NCBI GenBank assembly: GCA_018224485.1
Contig: JAGTVE010000010.1
Span: 1 to 12,893, forward strand
Reading direction: 5' to 3'
Source: Thioalkalivibrio sp.
GTDB taxonomy: Bacteria > Pseudomonadota > Gammaproteobacteria > Ectothiorhodospirales > Ectothiorhodospiraceae
Length of the DNA: 12,893 nt
Made by a program: the position numbers and the translations under genes. Below, one piece after another: positions 6,127 to 12,893 of this stretch. Every line of letters starts with the position of its first letter. Position 1 is the stretch's first letter. Below the pieces are notes generated by a model, which did not search any database, was not told the origin of the DNA, and saw only the letters and a list, made by a program, of their open reading frames with translations.

Positions 6127-7479
6127 CGCAAGATCCTGATCGCCCTGCTGCTGCTTGTGGTGGCCGCGGCGGCGTGGCCGATCTATGTCGGTGTGCAGGT
6201 TGAAAACGCCCTCAAGGGTGCGTTTACCGGCCACGCCGGTGGTTTGCGGATCCACCATGCGTTTACCCGCTACGAGCGCGACAGGTATGGGGCCCGTGGC
6301 ACCAGCGTGCTGCGCGTGTTCGGGAACGGGCTCGACTTCGAGGTGGAGCTGGAGCACCGGATCGACCATCGGCTGCTGGGAGCCGCGGTCCAGACCCGAA
6401 CCGTTCCCGGACGACCCGTGGGAGAGATTCCTGCGCCCTGGGCCGCAGTGCTGGTCCAGGCCCGGCCCCGCGCTGAAAGCTGGCTCGGTCTCGGGGGCGG
6501 CATCAGCTCGCGGCTGTCGAGCCGACCGGTGGTCATCTCCGGAGATCCGGACCCCGAGGCGGAACCGGTTCCCTTCCGCCTCCGTCTCGGGGCAGGTCAG
6601 GGCGGCGTCGCCTATTCGCCAGAGCGAATGGTCCTGAGCTTCGACACCGATGTGCTGGACCTCGCCAACGGCGAGGAGCGCCTGCTTCTCGAGCAGCTGT
6701 ACTTCGGGCTGGTGGTGCATCCGGAGCCGGATGGCGGATACGGATCCCTGCCGGATTACGACATCGGACTCGGATCGCGGCTCATTTCGCTGACCCTGGG
6801 GGATCGCGAGGTGCTGGGTCTGGAATCCCTGCAGATGAGTTCCAACCAGAATTCGCTTGCCGACCGCCTGGACAGCCTGTGGCGGGTGCGCGCGGAGGAA
6901 CTGCGCTCCGTCGGGCTCGAACTCGAGACACTGGACCTGCAGCTCACGGCATTGCGGTGGCACCGGCCGACGCTGCTCCAGTTCCTGGAGGATCTGGACG
7001 GTGTGCGGGCGATGGCGCTGGCGACCGACCTGCAGACCGGTTTGCTGCTGGGCATGCTGCTGGAGGGTCTGCAGCGGATGATCGAACACGACCCCTTGCT
7101 GAAGGGTCATCTCCGCCTGAACAGCGAACCAGGAAGACACGTTCGCCTGAACATGGATCTCGGTTTGAGCGGAAATGCGGAGGACTTCGCCGCGCGCCCG
7201 CTGGAGTCCGTCGCGCTGGATCTGGACCTCGAGGCCGGTCTCAGTCTGCTTGAGGAGGTGGCCGCGCTCCTGGAGGCCGAGGCCGGCCTCGAGGCCACAG
7301 GGGCCATGGATCTGGAGACCTGGCTGGAGCTCGCCGTGAGCGAGGAGTGGGCACGGATCGAGAACGGCATCCTGAGCAGCCGGCTGCGCATGGAAGACGG
7401 CCGGCTGCTGATCAACGGCCGGGACCAGACCGTGCTGCTGCTGGCACTGGTGTTCGGTCTCGCCCGCGGCATGTTCTAA
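6124..7479 (+). CDS. DUF945 (YdgA-like) membrane-anchored protein
   Basis: A 451-residue protein with an N-terminal signal anchor: basic MRK then a hydrophobic run (about 4-22) ending AAAAWPIYVG. The remainder should be periplasmic. It has the DUF945/YdgA look: beta-rich, Leu-rich repeats of amphipathic strands, a mid-protein LGLESLQMSSNQN segment, and a C-terminal MEDGRLLINGRDQ strand; no enzymatic motif is seen. A hydrophobic tail (TVLLLALVFGLARGMF) closes it. Function of the family is unknown. TTG at 6124 is chosen because GGGAAGAA lies 3 nt upstream and the family starts M-(R/K)K-I-L. The GTG at 6085 would prepend residues that belong to the asparaginase-like remnant and has no ribosome site. 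Confidence 0.75.
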   Translation: MRKILIALLLLVVAAAAWPIYVGVQVENALKGAFTGHAGGLRIHHAFTRYERDRYGARGTSVLRVFGNGLDFEVELEHRIDHRLLGAAVQTRTVPGRPVGEIPAPWAAVLVQARPRAESWLGLGGGISSRLSSRPVVISGDPDPEAEPVPFRLRLGAGQGGVAYSPERMVLSFDTDVLDLANGEERLLLEQLYFGLVVHPEPDGGYGSLPDYDIGLGSRLISLTLGDREVLGLESLQMSSNQNSLADRLDSLWRVRAEELRSVGLELETLDLQLTALRWHRPTLLQFLEDLDGVRAMALATDLQTGLLLGMLLEGLQRMIEHDPLLKGHLRLNSEPGRHVRLNMDLGLSGNAEDFAARPLESVALDLDLEAGLSLLEEVAALLEAEAGLEATGAMDLETWLELAVSEEWARIENGILSSRLRMEDGRLLINGRDQTVLLLALVFGLARGMF

Positions 7480-7574
7480 TGCGCGCGAGACATATCTGGA
7501 TGCGCCTTTTGAAAAGGCCGCGCTCCCGGCGATGACGGTTGGCGTGCGCCTTCCCGCCACGGCGGAGCTTTCGG

Positions 7575-7580
7575 GATAAT
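7575..7580 (+). promoter_or_regulatory. Candidate -10 element for trpS
   Basis: GATAAT lies 36 nt before the trpS GTG, in the 137-nt gap after the DUF945 gene. The -35 (TTCCCG, 7551-7556, 18-nt spacing) is weak. The gap otherwise holds a short palindrome, CCTTTT-G-AAAAGG (7505-7517), of unknown meaning. Confidence 0.3.
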
Positions 7581-7616
7581 CGGGCCACTGGCTGTAAACC
7601 CAAGAGGAAGTCTTTC

Positions 7617-8834
7617 GTGAGCAATCAGGGGACGAACCGGCGCGTGCTCTCCGGCATGCGCCCGACCGGCCGGCTGCATCTGGGCCACTATCACGGCGTG
7701 CTCAAGAACTGGCTGGAGCTCCAGCACAGCTACGAGTGCTTCTTCTTCGTCGCCGACTGGCACGCGCTGACCACGCACTACGAAGCGCCCGGAGACATGG
7801 GGCAGCACGTATCCGACATGGTGATCGACTGGCTCGCGGCGGGCGTTAGCCCCAGCGCGGCAACGATCTTCGTGCAGTCCCGGGTGCCGGAACATGCGGA
7901 ACTGCACCTGCTGCTGTCCATGTTCACGCCGCTGGGATGGCTCGAACGGGTTCCGAGCTACAAGGATCAGCAGGAACAGCTGCGCGAACGCGACCTGGCG
8001 ACCTACGGCTTTCTGGGTTATCCGGTACTGCAGAGCGCCGACATCCTCGCCTATCGTGCGGGACTGGTTCCGGTCGGCGAGGACCAGGTCGCGCATCTGG
8101 AGGTCACCCGCGAGATTGCGCGCCGGTTCAATCATCTGTATGGCCGCGAGCCGGGATTTGCCGAGAAGGCGGAGGCCGCCATCGACAAGATGGGGAAGAA
8201 GATGGCGCGGCGTTACCGGGACCTGCGCCGCCGCTTCCAGGAGCAGGGCGAGGATGACGCACTGGAGATCGCCCGGGCGCTTCTCGATGGCCAGCAGAAC
8301 ATCTCGCTCGCGGATCGCGAGCGCCTGTTCGGCTACCTGGAGGGCGGCGGCAAGATCATCCTTCCCGAGCCTCAGGCAATGCTGACCATGACCGCGAAGA
8401 TGCCCGGTCTCGACGGCCGCAAGATGTCGAAGAGTTACCACAACGCGATCAGCCTGCGTTCCGAGCCGGCCGAGGTAGAGGCGCAGATACGCACCATGCC
8501 GACCGATCCGGCGCGCGTGCGCCGCACCGATCCGGGGGATCCCGACAAGTGCCCGGTGTGGGGTCTGCACCAGGTTTATACGCCGGAGTCCACGCGCGAG
8601 GAGCTGGCGGTTGGGTGCCGGACCGCAGGCATCGGCTGCGTTGACTGCAAGCGCCCGCTGATCGAGGGGGTGCTCGCGGAACTGGCGCCGATCCAGGAAC
8701 GGGCCCGGGAATACGCGTCCGACCCGGCGCTGATCAGGAGCATCGTCAACGAGGGTTCCGAGGCCGCGCGCGAGGAGGCCCGGGAGACGCTGGACGAGGT
8801 GCGCCACGCAATGGGCCTGGATTATCTCCGGTGA
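7617..8834 (+). CDS. trpS: Tryptophanyl-tRNA synthetase, long form with 4-Cys motif
   Basis: This class I synthetase charges tRNA-Trp. HLGH (21-24, HIGH motif after GMRPTGR) and KMSKS (269-273, in GLDGRKMSKSYHN) are intact, as are AQ-type core segments such as YPVLQSADILAYRA and VGEDQVAHLE. It has 405 residues against about 330 for E. coli TrpS. The difference is largely an insert of about 65 residues (179-246), rich in charged helices, between FNHLYG and LPEPQAMLT. Downstream, Cys312, Cys334, Cys341 and Cys344 form C-x21-C-x6-C-x2-C, close to the C-x22-C-x6-C-x2-C that binds [4Fe-4S] in Thermotoga TrpRS. GTG 7617 is chosen because AGAGGA (7603-7608) lies 8 nt upstream and the conserved N-terminus starts just after it. 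Confidence 0.96.
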   Translation: MSNQGTNRRVLSGMRPTGRLHLGHYHGVLKNWLELQHSYECFFFVADWHALTTHYEAPGDMGQHVSDMVIDWLAAGVSPSAATIFVQSRVPEHAELHLLLSMFTPLGWLERVPSYKDQQEQLRERDLATYGFLGYPVLQSADILAYRAGLVPVGEDQVAHLEVTREIARRFNHLYGREPGFAEKAEAAIDKMGKKMARRYRDLRRRFQEQGEDDALEIARALLDGQQNISLADRERLFGYLEGGGKIILPEPQAMLTMTAKMPGLDGRKMSKSYHNAISLRSEPAEVEAQIRTMPTDPARVRRTDPGDPDKCPVWGLHQVYTPESTREELAVGCRTAGIGCVDCKRPLIEGVLAELAPIQERAREYASDPALIRSIVNEGSEAAREEARETLDEVRHAMGLDYLR

Positions 8835-8905
8835 TCGGTCATCCGGGGGCCTCCAATCGATATGCGTTGGTTGACGGCGCGTACGGCAGGCAGGACTGAC
8901 AGGCG

Positions 8906-9739
8906 ATGACGGAGGCGGATGTCGTCGAGCTCGAACCGGCGCCCGGGGAGGCCGAGTGGTCCTGCCGCGTGCACGGCAGTCCAATGGAGGCGCTGCCGGT
9001 GGACCTCTACATTCCACCGGATGCGCTGGAGGTCTTTCTCGAATCCTTCGAGGGCCCGCTCGACCTGCTTCTGTACCTGATCCGGCGCCAGAACCTGGAT
9101 ATCCTCTCGATTCCGATCGCCGAGATCACCCGCCAGTACATGGGCTACATCGAGGTGATGCAGGCCCTGCGCCTGGAACTGGCGGGGGAGTACCTGGTGA
9201 TGGCCGCGCTGCTCGCGGAGATCAAGTCCCGCGTGCTGCTGCCGCGGCCCCCCGCGTCGGCGGAAGAGGAAGACGACCCGCGCCTTGCGCTGATCCGCCA
9301 GCTCCAGGAGTACGAGCGCTTCAAGGCGGCCACCGAGCGTCTCGATGCGATCCCGCGGCTCGAACGCGATGTCTTTCATGCGCACGCGGCGCGCGATGCC
9401 CTTCTGGGCCCGCCCGCGCCGGCCCCGGCCCTCGAGGACCTGATGGAGGCGCTGGTCGGTGTGCTGCGGCGTGCGGGTCTGCGCGCCCACCATCAGATCA
9501 GCGGCGAGGCCCTCTCGGTGCGCGAGCGCATGGCGAGGATACTCGGGACCCTGGAAGAGCAGGAGGGCTTCGTCGACTTCGTCCATCTCCTGACCGTGGA
9601 TGAAGGACGGCCGGGTGTGGTCGTCGCGTTCCTCGCCGTGCTCGAGCTGAGCAAGGCCGGACTGCTGGAGTGGGGCCAGGGCGAAGCCTTCGGCCCGATC
9701 CAGGTGCGGCGTCGTGCAGAGGCGGCTGCCGCGGAATGA
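8906..9739 (+). CDS. scpA: ScpA, kleisin of the SMC-ScpAB complex
   Basis: A 277-residue kleisin that bridges the SMC heads and, with ScpB, condenses and segregates chromosomes. The N-terminal SMC-neck-binding domain contains FEGPLDLLLYLIRRQNLDI (48-66), IPIAEITRQY and EYLVMAALLAEIKSRVLLP (95-113), all strong ScpA signatures. A variable middle (about 115-200) is acidic then Ala/Pro-rich, and a C-terminal winged-helix region carries FLAVLELSKAGLL. The first about 40 residues precede the usual domain start, so the true start may be a later codon such as Met27. The gap from trpS is 71 nt. The stop overlaps the scpB ATG by 4 nt. No smc gene is in this window. Confidence 0.94.
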   Translation: MTEADVVELEPAPGEAEWSCRVHGSPMEALPVDLYIPPDALEVFLESFEGPLDLLLYLIRRQNLDILSIPIAEITRQYMGYIEVMQALRLELAGEYLVMAALLAEIKSRVLLPRPPASAEEEDDPRLALIRQLQEYERFKAATERLDAIPRLERDVFHAHAARDALLGPPAPAPALEDLMEALVGVLRRAGLRAHHQISGEALSVRERMARILGTLEEQEGFVDFVHLLTVDEGRPGVVVAFLAVLELSKAGLLEWGQGEAFGPIQVRRRAEAAAAE

Positions 9740-10404
9740 CGGACGCGCAGATGACGCCACCGGCCGCGGTCATCTCGGGACCGGACGAGCCCGGGATCGA
9801 GCTCGTGCTGGAAGCGGTCCTGTTCGCGGCGTTGGAGCCGGTGCCGGTGAAGGACCTGATGGCCGCCTGCGCAGTTGCAGACGACACTGCCGGGCGCGCG
9901 GAAATCGAGGCGGCGCTGGAACACCTGTCGGCCCATTACCGGGACCGGTCGATCGAACTGGTACGGTCCGCAGGCGGATACCGGTTTCGCGTGCGCCAGC
10001 GATTTTCTGGGCACGTGCAGGCGGCACAGCCTGAACGACCCCAGCGCCTGTCCCGCGCGCTCCTCGAGACCCTCGCCATCATCGCCTACCGTCAGCCGGT
10101 AACCCGTGCCGAGATCGAGGAAATCCGGGGCGTGGCCGTGAGCACGCAGATCATGCGCTCACTGACCGAGCGCGGCTGGGTGCACGTGGTGGGGCACAAG
10201 GAGGTCCCGGGCCGGCCCGGCCTGTACGCGACCACGCGGGTCTTACTTGACGATCTCGGTCTCGCCCGACTGGACGAGCTGCCGCCGCTGGATGCGCTGC
10301 GCGATCTGGTTGACCTGCCCGGGGGGGAGGCCGCGGACCCGCCGGTGCCCGAGACCAGGGACCCCGGCGAGGGCGCCCCGCAGGGGCCGGAATCGGGCCG
10401 CTGA
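9736..10404 (+). CDS. scpB: ScpB, kite protein of the SMC-ScpAB complex
   Basis: A 222-residue winged-helix protein that dimerises and binds ScpA. The first winged helix runs from IELVLEAVLFAALEPV (21-36) to about 90. The second carries the family signature SRALLETLAIIAYRQPVTRAEIEEIRGV (106-133) and GHKEVPGRPGLYATT. The last about 30 residues are Pro/Gly/Glu-rich and look disordered. ATG 9736 overlaps the scpA stop (ATGA), so the pair should be made in balance. rluB, a frequent downstream neighbour, is 1.2 kb away here, separated by psiE-like and moaB genes. Confidence 0.95.
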   Translation: MTDAQMTPPAAVISGPDEPGIELVLEAVLFAALEPVPVKDLMAACAVADDTAGRAEIEAALEHLSAHYRDRSIELVRSAGGYRFRVRQRFSGHVQAAQPERPQRLSRALLETLAIIAYRQPVTRAEIEEIRGVAVSTQIMRSLTERGWVHVVGHKEVPGRPGLYATTRVLLDDLGLARLDELPPLDALRDLVDLPGGEAADPPVPETRDPGEGAPQGPESGR

Positions 10405-10413
10405 GGCCTCTTT

Positions 10414-10437
10414 GGGTTCCGTCCTTCGGGATGGCCC
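10414..10437 (+). terminator. Candidate terminator/stability hairpin after scpB, UUCG loop
   Basis: CCGTCC (10419-10424) and GGATGG (10429-10434) pair (one G-U) around the extra-stable tetraloop TTCG; GGG (10414-10416) and CCC (10435-10437) extend the stem past a TT bulge. It starts 10 nt after the scpB stop. No T-run follows, so termination is uncertain, but the position at an operon end is apt. Confidence 0.4.
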
Positions 10438-10471
10438 AGCGTCCATAGCTTCAGAATCGCCACGCTTCGAC

Positions 10472-10477
10472 TATATT
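10472..10477 (+). promoter_or_regulatory. Candidate -10 element for the psiE-like gene
   Basis: TATATT lies in the 182-nt gap between scpB and the PsiE-family gene, about 110 nt before its start. The -35 (CTTCAG, 10449-10454, 17-nt spacing) is weak. I found no clear PHO-box-type direct repeat nearby. The rest of the gap is GC-rich without recognisable content. Confidence 0.3.
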
Positions 10478-10586
10478 CCCTCCCTGGACCCGGGCGGCGA
10501 TCGCGCCGCGGCGCCGCGTCCCGTTCGGTGCGATCGGAGTGGTCGCCGGACCCGTAGCGATGCAGTCACCAGGAGATGCCCCAGAC

Positions 10587-11000
10587 ATGTCGGACAAGAT
10601 CTTCTCGCTGAGCAAGCTGGCCGGAATCAGGATGGCGGAGACCTTCCAGCTGGTGCTTCTGTTCCTGGCCGGGTTCGGAATCCTGTGGGCGACGATCCTT
10701 GAGGTCGGGAAGGTGCTCGACAAGGGCGGTCCCGATCTCGGTGACGTGCTGCTGCTGTTCCTGCTGATCGAGCTCGCCGCAATGGTCGCGATCTACTTCA
10801 AGACCAACCGGCTCTCGGTGCGCTTTCTGGTCTACATTGCCATCACGGCCCTTACGCGGGTGCTGGTGGTGGACGTCAAGTACATGGAGAACCCGAAGAT
10901 CCTGACGCTGGTCGGCGCGATCTTCGTGCTCACGCTCGGCGTGTTCATCCTGCGCATCTGCGAGATCTGGTTTGGAGTGGACGACGAGGCGAAGGATTGA
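10587..11000 (+). CDS. PsiE-family (phosphate-starvation-inducible) membrane protein
   Basis: A 137-residue integral inner-membrane protein with four predicted helices (about 20-38, 52-70, 78-95 and 105-123). The stretch LIELAAMVAIYFKTNRLSV, then RFLVYIAITALTRVLVVD, closely resembles E. coli PsiE (136 residues) as I recall it. PsiE is induced by phosphate starvation in E. coli, but its molecular function is unknown, and induction here is not supported by a visible PHO box. ATG 10587 is chosen: AGGAG (10571-10575) precedes it and MSDKIFSL begins naturally. ATG 10560 and GTG 10539 are in-frame alternatives without a ribosome site. It is the only gene between scpB and the convergent moaB, so it may be monocistronic. 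Confidence 0.8.
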   Translation: MSDKIFSLSKLAGIRMAETFQLVLLFLAGFGILWATILEVGKVLDKGGPDLGDVLLLFLLIELAAMVAIYFKTNRLSVRFLVYIAITALTRVLVVDVKYMENPKILTLVGAIFVLTLGVFILRICEIWFGVDDEAKD

Positions 11001-11037
11001 ACGCGCCCCTCTGGCCGGCAGGGAGCGCAGCCGGGCC

Positions 11038-11550
11038 TCACTCGCTCAGCCGCGGCATCAGCATGGTCAGGTTGCAGGGACGGGTACCGGAATCCAGCTG
11101 AGCCGCGATGATGCGTGTCCAGGCGGTCCGGCAGGCATTGCGCGAGCCGGGAAGCACAAAGATGAAGGTCCGGTTGGCAACCCCCGAGAGCGCGCGCGAC
11201 TGGAGGCTCGAGGTCCCGATCTCTTCGTAGGAGAGATGGCGGAAGAGTTCGCCAAAGCCCTCGATCGTCTTGTCCAGAAGCGGCGCGATCGCCTCCGGGG
11301 TGCCGTCACGGCCGGTAATGCCGGTACCCCCGGTGGTCAGGATGCAGTCGATCCCGGGATCGGCGATCCAGCGCGAGACCTCGGCCCGTATCGCGTAGAT
11401 GTCGTCCGGGACCAGCCGGCGGTCGGCAAGGCGATGACCGGCACCCTCGAGGAGTTCCGCGAGTGTCGCCCCGGAGCTGTCGTCCGCGAGGCTGCGGCTG
11501 TCGGAGACAGTGAGCACGGCGATGTTCAGGGGCTGGCTGTTCCCGGTCAT
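11038..11550 (-). CDS. moaB: MoaB/MogA-type molybdenum cofactor protein
   Basis: A 170-residue MogA/MoaB-fold protein of molybdopterin synthesis. Motifs: LTVSDSRS near the N-terminus followed by DDSSG, ILTTGGTGITGRD, EAIAPLL, LSYEEIGTSSLQSRALSGV, and LPGSRNACRTAW. TTGGTG is the MPT-binding loop shared with MogA. The length and the sequence around SYEEIGTSSLQSRA resemble MoaB more than MogA; MoaB can adenylylate molybdopterin in some organisms but is dispensable in E. coli. ATG 11550 has AAGGA upstream (minus strand). No other moa genes are in the window. It converges on the psiE-like gene across a 37-nt gap and diverges from rluB across only 64 nt. Confidence 0.92.
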   Translation of the reverse strand: MTGNSQPLNIAVLTVSDSRSLADDSSGATLAELLEGAGHRLADRRLVPDDIYAIRAEVSRWIADPGIDCILTTGGTGITGRDGTPEAIAPLLDKTIEGFGELFRHLSYEEIGTSSLQSRALSGVANRTFIFVLPGSRNACRTAWTRIIAAQLDSGTRPCNLTMLMPRLSE

Positions 11551-11585
11551 GGCGTGGATTCCTTTTTCGTGTATCGTCGGCAGCC

Positions 11586-11613
11586 ATCATAGTCAGCCCT
11601 TGTGAGCCTTCAA
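11586..11613 (-). promoter_or_regulatory. Sigma-70-like promoter for moaB
   Basis: On the minus strand, TTGAAG (11613-11608), a 16-nt spacer and TATGAT (11591-11586). This is the best -35/-10 pair I see in the window. Transcription would start near 11579, about 29 nt before the moaB ATG. The -35 box ends two bases before the rluB start codon, so the two genes share this short control region. Confidence 0.5.
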
Positions 11614-11614
11614 G

Positions 11615-12430
11615 ATGGCGGAGCGTCTGCAGAAATATCTAGCGGCCCGGGGACTTGGCTCCCGGCGGCAGATCGAGGGCTGGATCGAACGCGGCGAGGT
11701 CCGCGTCAACGGCCGGGTGGCGCAGTTGGGAGAACAGGTGGGCCCCGAGGACACCATCCAGGTGCGTGGCCGTCCGGTCAGCACCAGGAAGGCCTCCGAG
11801 CGCTGGCTGGCGTACCACAAGCCCGAGGGCGAGATCTGCTCCCGCTCCGACCCCGAGGGGCGTCGCAGCGTGTTTGCGTCCCTGCCGAGATTGCGCGGTC
11901 AGCGCTGGGTCTCCGTTGGGCGTCTGGACCTGAACACCTCCGGATTGCTGCTGTTCACCACGGATGGCGCCCTCGCCCACGCGCTGATGCACCCATCGCG
12001 CGGACTGGTGCGCGAGTATGCGGTGCGGGTGCTGGGGGAGGTGCCGGCACCGATGCAGCAGTCGCTGCTGGAGGGCGTGGAGCTGGAGGACGGCCCGGCG
12101 CGGTTCGAGAGCCTTGTGGATGCGGGAGGAGAAGGCGCGAACCACTGGTTCCACGTGACCGTAAGCGAGGGACGCAACCGGCTCGTGCGCAGGCTCTGGG
12201 ACGCGGTGGGCGTAAACGTCAGCCGCCTGATCCGGATCCGCTACGGGCCGGTGGAACTCGGCCGGGGCCTGAAGACCGGACACTCCCGGGACCTTGAGGA
12301 GGCGGAGGTACGGGCGCTGTACGACGCGGCAGGACTTCGGCCAGCGCGGCCTGCAGGCCGGCGCACGGGCGGACGCAAGCGCGGACGGCCGTCTTCCGCC
12401 GCTACCCGGAAGCCGCAGCGCGCCCGCTGA
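11615..12430 (+). CDS. rluB: 23S rRNA pseudouridine synthase, RluB-like (RsuA family)
   Basis: A 271-residue pseudouridine synthase of the RsuA/RluB/E/F family; RluB makes pseudouridine 2605 in E. coli 23S rRNA. An S4 RNA-binding domain (about 1-48: MAERLQKYLAARGLGSRRQ, VNGRVAQLG) precedes the catalytic domain. The catalytic motif GRLDLNTSGLLL (102-113) has Asp105. EGRNRLVRRLW (185-195) is the RluB form of the motif. A basic Arg/Pro/Gly tail (about 242-271) should bind RNA. ATG 11615 is the only credible start: an in-frame TGA lies just upstream (11603-11605). There is no clear Shine-Dalgarno sequence, so translation may be weak. A glycosylase gene follows after 10 nt. Confidence 0.93.
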   Translation: MAERLQKYLAARGLGSRRQIEGWIERGEVRVNGRVAQLGEQVGPEDTIQVRGRPVSTRKASERWLAYHKPEGEICSRSDPEGRRSVFASLPRLRGQRWVSVGRLDLNTSGLLLFTTDGALAHALMHPSRGLVREYAVRVLGEVPAPMQQSLLEGVELEDGPARFESLVDAGGEGANHWFHVTVSEGRNRLVRRLWDAVGVNVSRLIRIRYGPVELGRGLKTGHSRDLEEAEVRALYDAAGLRPARPAGRRTGGRKRGRPSSAATRKPQRAR

Positions 12431-12440
12431 GACGGTCGGC

Positions 12441-12893
12441 ATGGGCGCGACGGACACACGGGAACTACTGCGCCGCCTCGGCGGCGCCTATGGGCCGATG
12501 CACTGGTGGCCCGCGGACTCCGTGTTCGAGGTGGTCGTGGGCGCGGTGCTGACGCAGAACACGCGCTGGGAGAACGTGGAGCGCGCGATCGCCAACCTCC
12601 GCGAGGCGGATCGCCTCGACCCGGACCGCATCCTCTCGCTGCCGGAACCCGAACTGGCGGCGCTGATACGGCCGAGCGGCTATTTCAACGTGAAGGCGCG
12701 GCGCCTGGTGGGTCTCGTCCGCTTCATCCAGTACAGCGGGGGGCTGGAGATGCTGGCGGAATGGGGCACGCCGCGGTTGAGAACGGCGTTGCTTGGGGTG
12801 CACGGGATCGGCCCCGAGACTGCGGACGACATCCTGCTGTACGCCTTCGGCCGGCCGGTCTTCGTAGTCGACGCCTACACGCGCCGTCTCTTC
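12441..12893 (+). CDS. Endonuclease III-like DNA glycosylase (HhH-GPD), N-terminal part
   Basis: The frame is open from ATG 12441 to the right edge (151 complete codons, no stop), so the C-terminus is missing. YGPMHWWP near residue 17 and FEVVVGAVLTQNTRWENVERAI (29-50) mark the endonuclease III-related group called COG2231, which includes MagIII-like 3-methyladenine glycosylases. The helix-hairpin-helix is GVHGIGPETADDI (119-131), followed by VVDAYTRR with the catalytic Asp144. In endonuclease III the HhH reads GVGRKTA with the Schiff-base Lys; here that position is Glu126, suggesting a monofunctional glycosylase without lyase activity. Whether a C-terminal [4Fe-4S] motif exists cannot be seen. 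It lies 10 nt after rluB and is probably cotranscribed. No strong ribosome site is visible. Confidence 0.85.
   Translation, partial: MGATDTRELLRRLGGAYGPMHWWPADSVFEVVVGAVLTQNTRWENVERAIANLREADRLDPDRILSLPEPELAALIRPSGYFNVKARRLVGLVRFIQYSGGLEMLAEWGTPRLRTALLGVHGIGPETADDILLYAFGRPVFVVDAYTRRLF

Noticed and set aside
3848..6139. 763-codon plus-strand open frame crossing ppiC-like, yciI and yciO genes
   Set aside because: It runs antisense through two well-supported minus-strand genes and out of frame through yciO. Only its last 48 codons, from 5996, carry a meaningful match (the asparaginase-like remnant).
7505..7517. Palindrome CCTTTT-G-AAAAGG downstream of the DUF945 gene
   Set aside because: A neat inverted repeat that could be an operator or a weak terminator, but it is short, unsupported by a second copy and can arise by chance.
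6025..7560. 511-codon open frame antisense to the DUF945 gene
   Set aside because: Shadow frame. The plus-strand protein has a proper signal anchor and family features, and the antisense product has none.
7476..9017. 513-codon open frame antisense to trpS
   Set aside because: trpS is unambiguous on the plus strand; the antisense translation is compositionally biased and has no recognisable motif.
1..12893. Mobile element, CRISPR, tRNA, phage or defence system
   Set aside because: I looked on both strands for transposase or integrase motifs, regularly spaced repeats and tRNA-like cloverleafs and saw none. Every gene of substantial length fits a known housekeeping or conserved family.

Overview
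The window is GC-rich, dense chromosomal DNA from a gammaproteobacterium. The gene content (SUF Fe-S assembly genes with a long SufT; yciI/yciO, trpS, scpA, scpB and rluB close together) would fit a Chromatiales/Ectothiorhodospiraceae-type organism. That placement is by gene content and protein resemblance from memory, not by a search. No phage, plasmid, tRNA, rRNA or CRISPR signature is visible.

Layout. (1) About 1-3840, plus strand: an iron-sulfur assembly block holding the C-terminal end of sufE, then sufC, sufD, a long-form sufT, a Rieske ferredoxin and an A-type carrier (sufA). sufC/sufD and sufT/Rieske overlap by ATGA, so they are probably translationally coupled. sufB and sufS are not in view; if present they lie upstream, because sufE rather than sufB sits directly before sufC. 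A REP-like hairpin and a second strong hairpin separate sufE from sufC. (2) About 3992-5179, minus strand: yciI followed by a parvulin-type peptidyl-prolyl isomerase lipoprotein, convergent with the suf block. (3) 5304-7479, plus strand: yciO, then an apparent decayed remnant of an isoaspartyl peptidase/asparaginase gene, then a membrane-anchored DUF945 (YdgA-like) protein. (4) 7617-10404, plus strand: trpS, of a long type with a four-cysteine motif resembling that of Fe-S TrpRS, then scpA and scpB, which overlap by ATGA. (5) 10587-11000: a PsiE-family membrane protein; 11038-11550, minus strand: moaB. These two sit between scpB and rluB, which are commonly neighbours. (6) 11615 to the end: rluB and the start of an endonuclease III-like glycosylase that runs off the window.

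Together these are housekeeping functions: Fe-S biogenesis, tRNA charging, chromosome segregation, rRNA pseudouridylation, molybdopterin synthesis, envelope folding and base-excision repair. I did not find a clearly new multi-gene system. The points most worth checking are the degraded asparaginase-family remnant upstream of the DUF945 gene, the cysteine motif of TrpRS, and the unusual suf gene order with its embedded Rieske protein.
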